Below are positions 48,682-58,681 of a stretch of 64,000 nt of DNA, piece by piece (positions within the stretch are counted from its first letter, which is position 1; every line of letters starts with the position of its first letter). This DNA comes from Otis tarda (lineage: Eukaryota > Chordata > Aves > Otidiformes > Otididae): contig CM048552.1 in the NCBI GenBank assembly GCA_026413225.1, positions 195,933,553-195,997,552 of the forward strand, in the 5' to 3' direction. The notes beneath the pieces are model-generated. The model was given only the letters and a program-made list of their open reading frames with translations. It made no database searches and was not told where the DNA came from. A program made the translations under genes and the position numbers.

Positions 48682-51267
48682 GCTCTCTTCTTACAGTGCT
48701 GGCCCTAGTAAATACCCTTGTGAGTGATGCCTTATGGAGTCTTGAGTGCCTTTCTTACTGGTATCATAGGGGACCAGCCCCTCCTGGTGCGAAAAACCTG
48801 TGTTAGACAATATTAGTACCAGAAGGCAAGAGCTACTTCTCCTACAGCGTAAAGAACACAGAACACCTGGTTCCCATGAGACTCCTTTTTTAGACTTATT
48901 TTTAATGTTATTTTTAGACTCTTGTTACATATGAAGACCAAAGCTTTTAGAATTTTGGCATTTGTACATTTATTCTTCCTTCTAAATAAAAAATTCTGAG
49001 CAAATATAACAAGATTAAGTCCATGGTGAAACAGAGTTGTGTATGTGCATATGCAGATACTAGCTTTCAATTACCCAAGTATAAATATAGCATCTGAAAA
49101 AAAGTTCTTAAAACATGAAAGAGATTTTTTTTTTTTTTACTTCTATATCTCAAGCAGCCAAATAAAATTGACTGATAATTCCAAAATCATTCTTTGGATC
49201 AAGAAAAAATATGAGAAACTTCAGCATGAGGGTATTTTTATTCAGGAAGGACTTTTTAGTTTGAAATAGCGGTACTGCAAAAAAGACATTTCCAGAACCT
49301 CAAGGCCACCCTATGTTTGATTGGATCAGGAAATTAATTTAACAATAAAAAGCTATAGTACAGATTGACACAGCTAAGGTATTTACCAAAATTGTCCACA
49401 TGGGATTTTTTGAACCACTAAAGATACATATCTTGCATTTAAACCCAGTGAACGTAACACTGATACAGTGGGAAGCAGATGAGCTAATTTACTACCAGTG
49501 GATCTTTTAGATATTAATTTAAGAGCTATAAATTCCAGAACAACAGAAGACGTTGGTCCTCTAGTCCCTCAGTTGGATCCTTTGTAATTTAATATTGATT
49601 AGATTTAGTGGGGTTTGTGCTCAGGGCCAGCTATTTCTCCAGAATGAAAGCTGAAAGAGAGATACAGATGGTTAGGTTAGTCCTGTTGAAATTATTAAAA
49701 ATTCAACTCTTGCCAAACTGACAAGGGAAGTAATTAGCTTCATATTTCAAAAGCATCATTCTAGATAGTACAGAATAAAATCAGACTGGGTCTCAATATT
49801 GCTGAATACTGTGGCAACATGATCACATTACCTATTGCATAGGTTTCTCCTGGATGCACTATGATACATCCAAGTACGTGTGGTGACTGAGGGTGTCCAG
49901 CCACCACGACAGTAAAAGGCAGTGTTCATCCTGTACAGTGTTCTTGTACCATTATGTGCCTCTGAGTGGCATGTTTACTTAGGCAATCCTGTTAAGTTTA
50001 AAAAGCTGCCTCGAACAGGTGTTGGCTTTTGAAAGACAGATGGTTTTACTCCAGTATGCCTTTGGAATTAGTTTTGGCTTTGAACCAAGCTCGTAACACT
50101 CAATCTGGAAACATCTGTGATAACTGCTAACCAAGTTGAGTTGCTCAGTTTTACTACGGTTACTGAAAATGAGTATGAAATAAATATAGATATAGTAGCA
50201 CTAATATGAAATGTGGGCCGGACCTACCTTGATCTATGTTAAGATATTTTTTAAAATATCTAATTTATTTGACCTGCAATCACTTAGGAGTCTTTAGATG
50301 AGGAAATAATTATCTGTCAAAAGCAAAACTCAGTAGGAGAAAGAATTAGACTTTGAAGCCTTCTCGTGTGGTACTGACATGCTTAAAACAAGGCCTTTTC
50401 AACTTTTAAAATAAAAATTTCAATAAATTTCCAAATTTTATCTACTGCTTTCCTTAAGATGTGGAGACTTTTTTAGCAAAGGGAAAATGAAAAAGAATTT
50501 TTCAGATATATTAAGATGGACTTTTCTGTAGCTGAGCTTTATTGTTCTTTTAATATAGTTGAGTCATGTAAAACGTCAACATTTCAACTTTTTGCTATAT
50601 TTAGTTAGAGATAAAATTTTCAAAACGTCAGAAGCTCTCACAGGAGAAATCTCAACCTGCTAGACCCTAGTCTAGTTTTGAAGATCTTTTACATAGATTT
50701 ACTTTGAACAAATTTGAACAATCTGTTCCAGGACTCCTAGTCTTGTTACTCTGGAAATAAAGGTTAGAAACATTAGAAAAAACAAGGTCACTGGTGGCAG
50801 TAAGAGCTTGATTAGATACAGAAGGTAGGTTTTATCTAAGTAAGAAATAGACACTTCTGAGGCATGGTGCACTTAATCCTGAAATAGACACTTAAAATAG
50901 GTCAGATAAGGGCTACCCTGAAAGTGCCTGTTTCCTTTGGCTGGCTATAAAAAGATGAGTTGAATCTAGACAGCTATACTTTAGATGCAGAGATGAAACA
51001 AATCCCACCCACAGAGACTAAAGAGCGTTAAAATAGCTGGTGGCATCTGCATTGTCATCAAGTGAGGGTGTCTGAAGTGTCTGAAATATTGTTATTGCCC
51101 ATTCATGACAGGCAGCATGGGAGATGGGATGAAAATGGAACTGTTCACTAGCAGGATGGGCAGAGAAGTCTAGGAGACATACAAGGAGATGAGATCAGAG
51201 GTACTGACTGATTTATAGGCAATATTTTAATGAGTGGAGGAACAAGGGGGAGGCTTGAACTTGATAG
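48682..51267. other. Unassigned AT-rich DNA
   Basis: No gene or repeat is recognised. A T run lies at about 49126-49138. Confidence 0.55.
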
Positions 51268-51535
51268 CATCATAGAATGATTTGGGTTGGAAGGGACCTT
51301 TAAAGGTCATCTAGTCCAACTGCCTTGGGCAGGGACATCTTTCATTATAACAGGTTGCTCAAATATCTGTCCAACCTGATCTTGAACACTTCCAGGAATG
51401 GGGCATCCACCACCTCTCTGGGCAACCTGTCCCAGTGTCTCACCATCCTCATCACAAAAAATATCATCCTTATGTCCAACCTAAATCTAACCTCTTTCCA
51501 TTTAAAACCATTGCCCTTTGTCCTGTCACTACATA
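51268..51535 (-). mobile_element. Intermediate-age CR1 3' fragment
   Basis: The plus strand reads 'catcatagaatgatttgggt', 'tggaagggacctttaaaggt', 'catctagtccaactgccttg', then 'ggggcatccaccacctctct' and 'ttgccctttgtcctgtcact'. This is the reverse complement of the CR1 3' end and ORF2 end. It differs from the young cluster by several substitutions and has one tail unit only. The 5' end is lost near 51535. Confidence 0.9.
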
Positions 51536-53226
51536 TTTATATTAGGAGATGATGATCAGATCAAGAAGAGATGTGGCAAGATTTCTTAGCAGCAGTCAGG
51601 AAAAACACCCTCACTGTAGATTATTTTATCCATGGACAGTATGCTAGAAACTAAAGCAACAATTGTTTTGTTTGCAATGCAGTACACTGAGCATAATTAG
51701 AGAGTTTGAAACATATCTAAAAATAATTTGTAGGACAACAGCATCTAATTAGGTTGGACACAGAAGTCTGGCAAGTAGCACTAACTACTGTCAACTGTAG
51801 CACTGAAAAAACTCTAATTGAGTAAGAAATGTAATTTAAATGGCAACATAATAAAAACCTACATAAATAGATTTATGTAACTGAAGGAAAACAAGAACTG
51901 ATTAAATATATTGTGAACTGTGCAGAAAGTCTATAACTTAACATTAGAAAAGTTAATTTTCACCATTGTTGTGGCTACTGATGTGTTTTGTTTTTTGAAA
52001 CAAGACTAATTAGCCCACGTAGATTTCTGTGTTTAGATAAAAATTAATGTTATTTGTGGTCCTTTGATTTCCCAGCATGATGTGTTTTGCAGAACTAATA
52101 ATTTCCACAGCCTGTCACATAATTAGTGTTGGTGTCTACCTGCATTGATGTTTTTAGATACTGGTGCTATATCATTTTATTTGGAAACATTTCTTGGGAT
52201 AAACAAGTTACACAGTGATTGTCTGCTAGTCTTTTTTTTTTTCTGTATTTCCCATTTGCAAAATAGTTAACAAGCCCTGAGAAGATGCTTTTTTCCCCCA
52301 AAAAGAGATTCTTCCAATATTTCTGAATTGCTTCTGAACTCGTAGCAAGCACTGTCCTAAGAGCAAGAACAGGTGGCTGCCTGGGGCAGCCAGATTCCAG
52401 GGGCAGCAGCACTGTTTGCACAGGTAACTTCAAGCTGGCAAGGTTGATTGGGCATTCAGCGACAGACTGGTTAGGCTGGGCAGTTTGCCTAGGGCAGCAG
52501 ACCCCTCTGGAACTTACCCTGTTTGATTTGACTAGGCAAATAAGGACTAATACTCATTGAACATATGGCTGTACTGCTTAATGTGTAGGCCTTCCTCTGA
52601 TAAGAAGTAATTTTGAGCAGCTGAATAGCCTTGGACTTAGTAAGTGGCTGGTTTCTTTCTTAGACAAGAAAAATGAGGAGGTACTGAGTAAAGAAATTAT
52701 CCCAATTAAGTTTTATTTTTAGTATAGCATTGGGTAAACATGGATGTTATGGCCAAATTTCAAGTATGAGCTTGAGATTATATAGGAGGGTTCAATAGGG
52801 TACAGAAAGAAAAATTCTTGCCGCTGTGGAGTATACTAGACACAGGGCCACCCCATAGTTACTGCTGCCACCTGATAACTTTGGGGTCCTGGTAGTTGCC
52901 CAGGTCCTTCATCCATCAAGAAAAGCAGCTTATGAAATTAGCGTAGGAATCTCCCTCCCCACTCAAGGATTTCTGGCTTCTTGCATAGTCTTCATGGTTA
53001 TGTAGAAAATTCTTAGGCTTGATCAATCCCACTCTTTTCTCATGGCTTTCCTAGGAGGGGTTTACTGGTTGTTCACGTCATAAGTTATTGTGACCTAAGA
53101 CACTGAGAAACTTTTAACAATACAAAACCTACTATATCATCAACATAGCCACTCACCAAACAAGGTGTCTTTGCTCATGAATAGATTAAATTCAGAGTTG
53201 GCTTTTTTTTTTTTTTGTTGTATTTC
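51536..53226. other. Unassigned DNA
   Basis: No gene is supported. The patch at about 52370-52510 is GC-richer ('gcctggggcagc', 'gcctagggcagcag') and may be a very old repeat, but I cannot assign it. Confidence 0.45.
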
Positions 53227-53231
53227 TCCAT

Positions 53232-54366
53232 TGTTCTGGTTTTGTTAGTGAGGGGGGGCCTAAGGTGGTAGCTTCTGTAGGAAACTGCTAGAAGTCGCTC
53301 CCCTTTGTTCAGTGGACTCAGCCGGGCCTAGGGCGGACCCGCTGCTGACCAAGGCCGAGCCAATTGGTAGCAGAATGTCCCGTGATAACGCCTCTGCGAT
53401 AACGTATTGAAGTAGGGGAAAACAGGAAAAAAGAGAAGAGAGAAGATGTGAAGCAGCTGAGCGGGGGGTAGAGAGGGGGAGGCGCGAGCCTCGTGGGCCT
53501 TGCAGGCTTCACCCTCTGGCCTCCCGCCGGGCAGCCGACTGGGCCCAACTCGGCCCAGCCTGGCTGCAAGAAGTGGAGAGGAGATGAGAAGCGAATAAGA
53601 TGTAAAAAGGATCCTAAGAGGCGTCTGCCAGCCTGTTGTGAGGAACGGCTGCAGACGCCAAGGTCAGTGAAGAAGGAGGGGGAGGAGTAATGTGGCTCCT
53701 GGCCAAGATTCCTCTGCAACTCGTGGTGAAGACCATGGTGGAGCGGGTTGTCCCCCTGCAGCCCATGGAGGTCCATGGAGGGGCAGAGATCCACCTGCAG
53801 CCCGTGGAGGACCCCACGCCGGAGCAGGTGGAGGCCTGAAGGAGGCTGTGGCCCGTGGAGGGCCCGCTGGGGCAGCTGTTCTGGAGGGACTGCACCCTGT
53901 GGAAGAGATGACCCACGCCGGAGCAGTTTCACGAAGGACTGTAGCCCGTGGGAGGGACCCCACGATGGAGCAGAGTAGGAATGTGAGGAGTTCTTCCCCC
54001 GACCATGACACAGCGGCATAAAACAACGTGTGAGGAACTGACTGCGACCCCCATTCCCTTTTCCCCCTCCATGCCGCTCGGGAGGGGAAGGTAGTAGAGA
54101 TAATGTTAAGCCCGGGAAGAGGGAGGGGTGGGGGGAGGTTATCTTGTTCCCTGTCTCATTCTCCTGCTAATTTTAGAAAATAAATGAATAGTTTTCCCCA
54201 AGTCGAGTCTGTTTTGCCCGTAACGGTAACTTTAAGGATTTCTCCCCGTCCTTATCTCAAACCTCGAGCCATTTTCCTTATATCATCTCCTCCTATTCTT
54301 TCGGAGGGTGGGGGGAGCGAGAGAGAGACTGCGTAGTCTGGTCCCGATCAGGGCTGAACTACGACA
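53232..54366 (-). mobile_element. Solo LTR, 1135 bp, with perfect 5-bp target duplication
   Basis: Reverse-complement copy of the family at 30395 and 55261. On the plus strand it begins TGTTCTGGTTTTG and ends GAACTACGACA. TCCAT flanks both ends (53227-53231 and 54367-54371). AATAAA occurs at 54179-54184 and a TATTTAAG-like TATA candidate is found in the related copies on the same strand, so the transcribed strand could be plus here. This is unproven. Open frames at 53318-54019 and nearby are products of the GC-rich repeated middle. No retroviral internal region adjoins. Confidence 0.88.
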
Positions 54367-54371
54367 TCCAT

Positions 54372-55255
54372 GCAACGGGTACATCCTCCAGGGAAAGAAT
54401 AGTGAAAATTCATTACAAGATGGAAAGTGCAATTAACTGGATGATTGGTTCCACCAAAGAATGGAGATAAAAGAGAGATGTCAGGCCAATTACCTGGTGT
54501 TGAGGTAACAACATTATATTATTTTAAATATAATGTGGCACAGCATTAGTGGCAAGTGGAAAATTCTGCTACCTCTGCCTTGTAGGCAATGCTAAACTGA
54601 TAATTTAACAGTCCTGAAATAAGCAGGAATGACAGCAGTATTTAGACAGCTTGCCTGTTGAGGTAAACAAGATAAAACAGAAGGAAATTTTCATACTAAG
54701 AAATCAAGACCACAAGTAATAAAAATGGAGGAATTAACTGCTTCAGCCTAGTATTAGGAAAGAAAGGGAATGTGAAAAAGAAATGGGAAGTGGAGTTTTC
54801 CCTTGTAGTATTCAATCTTACTAAGCTTGAAAAGATCTGGAGAAGCAGGATTTATTCAAATGCAAACAAGATACAAATGCCTTAGAGTGATGATGTTTTC
54901 AATAGTGCCATTGTGGAGATGAAAACTGAACTCTTACAGAAGCAAAAGAACTATGGTACCATATACAGTGCATGGGCTGAACACTTTGCCAGGTATAAAT
55001 ACTTAGTATCATCATATTACCAGTAACTGATTCTCAGGGGTAAATGTCCTGTTTGTAAACTGAATGTCAGAAGTAAAAGTACAGTGGACATGAGAAGACT
55101 TAAAGGCCTAGTACCACAGTCCTTCAGGAAACCATCAATCAGAGAAGGTCAAGAAGCCACATAAAAATAGCTTGATATGAAACTACCATCATCTGAGAAA
55201 GGGCTTCTCTCCTCTTCTACTTCTACTGAAAAAGAAATTCTGCAAAATGGTATCC
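54372..55255. other. Unassigned spacer between two oppositely oriented LTRs
   Basis: About 0.9 kb of AT-rich DNA with no retroviral coding match. It therefore is not the inside of a provirus, which also fits the opposite orientation and separate target duplications of the two LTRs. Confidence 0.6.
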
Positions 55256-55489
55256 TCATATGTCGTAGTTCAGCCCTGATCAGGACCAGACTACACAGTC
55301 TCTCTCTCACTCCCCCCACCTTCCGAGAGAACAGGGAGAGAAAATATAAGGAAAAATGGCTCGAGGTTTGAGATAAGGACAGGGAGAAATCCTTAAAGTT
55401 ACCGTCACGGGCAAAACAGACTCGACTTGGGGAAAGCTATTCATTTATTACTACAAACAGCAGGATAATGAGACAGAGAACAAGATAAC

Positions 55490-57658
55490 AGCCTTGGCTG
55501 CAGTGACCATGACGCGGTGGAATTCAAGATCCACGGGGCGGCGAGGAAACTGCACAGTAAGCTCTCTGCCCTAGATTTCAGGAAGGCGGACTTCGGCCTC
55601 TTCAGGAACCTCATGGGCAAAGTGCCATGGGAGGCGGCCCTGGAGGGAAGAGGGGCCCAGGAAAGTTGGTCCATATTTAAGGAGCACCTCCTCCAAGCTC
55701 AGCAGAGGTGCATCCCGATGAAGAAGAAGTCGGGCAAAAAGGCCAGGAGGCCAGCGTGGATGAGCAAGGAGCTCCTGGACCAACTGAAAGTAAAGAAGGA
55801 AGCCTATAGAGGGTGGAAGCGGGGACAGGTAGCCTGGGAGGACTACCGAGTGGCTGTGCGAGCGGCCAGGGATAGGGTGAGGAAGGCTAAAGCCCTGATG
55901 GAATCGAATCTGGCCAGGGATATAAAAAGTAACAAGAAAAGCTTTTACAGGTATGTAGGGGACAAAAGAAAATCCAAGGAGAATGTAGGCCCCCTCCAGA
56001 AGGTAACGGGTGTTGTGGTTACCCGGGATGTGGAGAAGGCTGAGGTACTCAACGACTTTTTTGCCTCATTCTTCACTGAAAAAAAGGGCTCTTGTCTCCC
56101 CACCCAAGCTGTGGAAGGCACAGGCAGGGACTGTGAGGATGAAGAACCGCCCATGGTGCTCGAAGAGCAGGTTCAGGACCATCTAAGGAACTTGAAGGTG
56201 CACAAGTCCATGGGGCCTGATGAGATCCATCCGCGCGTCCTGAGGGAACTGGCGGATGAAGTTGCCAAGCCACTGGCCATCATATTTGAGAAATCGTGGC
56301 GGTCTGGTGAGGTCCCCGATGACTGGAAGAGAGGGAACATAACCCCCATTTTTAAAAAGGGGAGTAAGGAAGACCCGGGCAACTACAGGCCGGTCAGCCT
56401 CACCTCCGTGCCTGGCAAGGTCATGGAGCAGATTCTCCTGGAAACCATGCTAAGGCACATGGAGAGCAAGGAGGTGGTTGGTGACAGCCAACATGGCTTC
56501 ACCAAGGGCAGATCGTGCCTGACCAATTTGGTGGCCTTTTATGACGGGGTAACAGCATCGGTGGACAAGGGACGGGCAACGGATATCGTCTACCTGGACT
56601 TGTGCAAAGCTTTTGACACTGTCCCGCATGACATCCTTCTCTCTAAACTAGAGAGGCATGGGTTCGATGGATGGACCACTCGGTGGATAAGGAGTTGGCT
56701 GGATGGCCGCACTCAGAGAGTGGTGGTCAACGGCTCAATATCCAAGTGGAGACCGGTCACCAGTGGCGTCCCTCAGGGGTCCGTGTTGGGCCCGGCCCTG
56801 TTCAGCATCTTTGTCGGCGACATGGACAGTGGGATAGAGTGCACCCTCAGCAAGTTCGCCGATGACACCAAGCTGTGTGGTGCCGTCGACTCGCTGGAAG
56901 GGAGGGATGCCATCCAGAGGGACCTTGACAGGCTGGAGAGGTGGGCCCGTGCCAACCTCATGAAGTTCAACCAGGCAAAGTGCAAGGTCCTGCACCTGGG
57001 TCGTGGCAATCCCAGGCACAAATACAGGCTGGGCGAAGATTGGATTGAGAGCAGCCCTGAGGAGAAAGACTTGGGAGTGCTGGTAGACGAGAGGCTCAAC
57101 ATGAGCGGGCAATGCACCCTTGCGGCCCAGAAGGCCAACCGCATCCTGGGCTGCATCAAGAGGAGCGTGGCCAGCAGGTCGAGGGAGGTGATTCTGCCCC
57201 TCTACTCTGCCCTGGTGAGACCCCACCTGGAGTACTGTGTCCAGTTCTGGAGCCCCCAACACAAGAAGGACATGGACCAGTTGGAAAGGGTCCAGAGAAG
57301 GGCCACCAAGATGATCAGAGGGCTGGAGCACCTCTCCTATGAGGACAGGCTGAGAGAGTTGGGGCTGTTCAGCCTGGAGATGAGGAGGCTCCGGGGAGAC
57401 CTGATAGCAGTCTTCCAATACCTCAAGGGGGCCTACAGGAAAGATGGGGAGAAACTGTTCAGTAGGGCCTGTTGTGATAGGACAAGGGGTAATGGGTTTA
57501 AATTAGAAGGAGCTAGGTTTAGATTAGATATTAGAAAAAAATTTTTTACAATGAGAGTTGTAGAGCACTGGAACAGGTTGCCCAGAGAGGTGGTGGATGC
57601 CCCATCCCTGGAAATGTTCAAGGCCAGGCTGGATGAGGCTCTGAGCAACCTGATCTAG
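55490..57658 (+). CDS. CR1 ORF2, uninterrupted RT frame lacking most of the endonuclease
   Basis: An open frame of 722 codons runs from the truncation edge to the normal NLI stop, with no stop or shift. Numbering from the GTG at 55517 as residue 1, the RT domain shows YRPVSL (290-295), GFTKGRS (327-333), YLDLCKAFD with the first catalytic Asp at 361, [11 protein letters not shown] (416-426) and FADD (447-450, at 56855-56866) with the other two Asp residues. The only endonuclease remnant is GCSDHD just upstream of residue 1. Without the rest of the endonuclease it could not nick DNA by itself. There is no native start codon: the frame is partial at its 5' side, and the host LTR might or might not supply transcription. 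RT activity of the protein is possible in principle but untested. Confidence 0.93.
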   Translation, partial: SLGCSDHDAVEFKIHGAARKLHSKLSALDFRKADFGLFRNLMGKVPWEAALEGRGAQESWSIFKEHLLQAQQRCIPMKKKSGKKARRPAWMSKELLDQLKVKKEAYRGWKRGQVAWEDYRVAVRAARDRVRKAKALMESNLARDIKSNKKSFYRYVGDKRKSKENVGPLQKVTGVVVTRDVEKAEVLNDFFASFFTEKKGSCLPTQAVEGTGRDCEDEEPPMVLEEQVQDHLRNLKVHKSMGPDEIHPRVLRELADEVAKPLAIIFEKSWRSGEVPDDWKRGNITPIFKKGSKEDPGNYRPVSLTSVPGKVMEQILLETMLRHMESKEVVGDSQHGFTKGRSCLTNLVAFYDGVTASVDKGRATDIVYLDLCKAFDTVPHDILLSKLERHGFDGWTTRWIRSWLDGRTQRVVVNGSISKWRPVTSGVPQGSVLGPALFSIFVGDMDSGIECTLSKFADDTKLCGAVDSLEGRDAIQRDLDRLERWARANLMKFNQAKCKVLHLGRGNPRHKYRLGEDWIESSPEEKDLGVLVDERLNMSGQCTLAAQKANRILGCIKRSVASRSREVILPLYSALVRPHLEYCVQFWSPQHKKDMDQLERVQRRATKMIRGLEHLSYEDRLRELGLFSLEMRRLRGDLIAVFQYLKGAYRKDGEKLFSRACCDRTRGNGFKLEGARFRLDIRKKFFTMRVVEHWNRLPREVVDAPSLEMFKARLDEALSNLI

Positions 57659-57751
57659 TCAGGGATGTCCCTGCTCTTGCAGGGGGGTTGGACTAGATGA
57701 CCTTTGAAGGTCCCTTCCAACTCTAACCATTCTATGATTCTATGATTCTAT
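55490..57751 (+). mobile_element. Young 5'-truncated CR1 nested in an LTR
   Basis: The copy begins at 'agccttggctgcagtgacc', the last catalytic block of the endonuclease, and ends in a tail of ATTCTATG-like units. The 6-base GATAAC at 55484-55489 recurs at 57752-57757. The sequence is nearly identical to the long copy at 36657-41139 where they overlap. The uninterrupted coding frame argues for a recent insertion. Confidence 0.96.
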
Positions 57752-58681
57752 GATAACCTCCCCCCACCCCTCCCTCTTCCCAAGCTTAACATTATCTCTA
57801 CTACCTCCCCCCGCCCCCGAGCGGCACAGGGGGGAAGAGGGAATGGGGGTTGCGGTCAGTTCATCACACGTTGTTTCACGCCGCTGCTTCATTCATGGTC
57901 GGGGGAAGAACTCCTCACATTCCTCCCCTGCTCCATCATGGGGTCCCTCCCACGGGCCACAGTCCTTCGTGGAACTGCTCCGGCATGGGTCATCTCTTCC
58001 ACGGAGTACAGTCTCTCCAGAACGGCTGTCCCAGCGAGCCCTCCACAGGCCACAGCCGCCTTCAGGCATCCACCTCCCCCAGTACGGGGTCCTTCACGGG
58101 CTGCAGGTGGATCTCTGCTCCTCCATGGACCTCCATGGGCTGCAGGGGGACAACCTGCTCCACCATGGTCGTCACCACAGGCTGCAGGGGAATCTTGGCC
58201 AGGAGCCGCATTACTCCTCCCCCTCCTTCTGAACTGACCTTGGCGTCTGCAGCCGTTCCTCACAACAGGGTGGTAGATGTCTCTCAGGATCTTTTTTACA
58301 TCTTATTCACTTCTCATCTCCTTTCCACTTCTTGCAGCCGGGCTGGACCGAGTCGGGCCCAGTCGGCTGTCTGGCGAGAGGCCAGAAGGTGAGGCCTGCA
58401 AGGCCCATGAGGCCTGCGCCTCCCCCTCTGTGCCTCTGCCCCCGCTCAGCTTCGTCACATCTTCTCTTCTCTCTCTTTTTTTTTGTTTTCCCCTTCTTAA
58501 ATACATTATCGCAGAGGCGTTATCACGGAACATTCTGCTACCAATCAGCTCAGCCTTGGCCAGCAGCAGGTCCGCCCTAGGCCTGGCCAAGTCCACTGAA
58601 CAAAGGGGAGCGACTTCTAGCAGTTTCCTACAGAAGCTACCACCTTAGGCCCCCCCTCACTAACAAAACCACGACATCATA

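Larger units (their letters stand above)
55261..58676 (+). mobile_element. Solo LTR split by a nested CR1 insertion
   Basis: LTR sequence occupies 55261-55489 and 57758-58676, together 1148 bp, the usual size of this family. It opens TGTCGTAGTTCAGCCC and ends AACCACGACA. TCATA flanks the whole unit (55256-55260 and 58677-58681). Between the halves sits CR1 55490-57751, flanked by GATAAC on each side. The intact copies read straight through this junction ('gaacaagataacctcc'), which proves the LTR was there first. TGTCGT and ACGACA form perfect 6-base terminal inverted repeats. Confidence 0.93.

Noticed and set aside
53232..58676. Provirus bounded by the LTRs at 53232 and 55261
   Set aside because: The two LTRs are in opposite orientation, each has a different target duplication (TCCAT and TCATA), and the 0.9 kb between them has no viral coding match.
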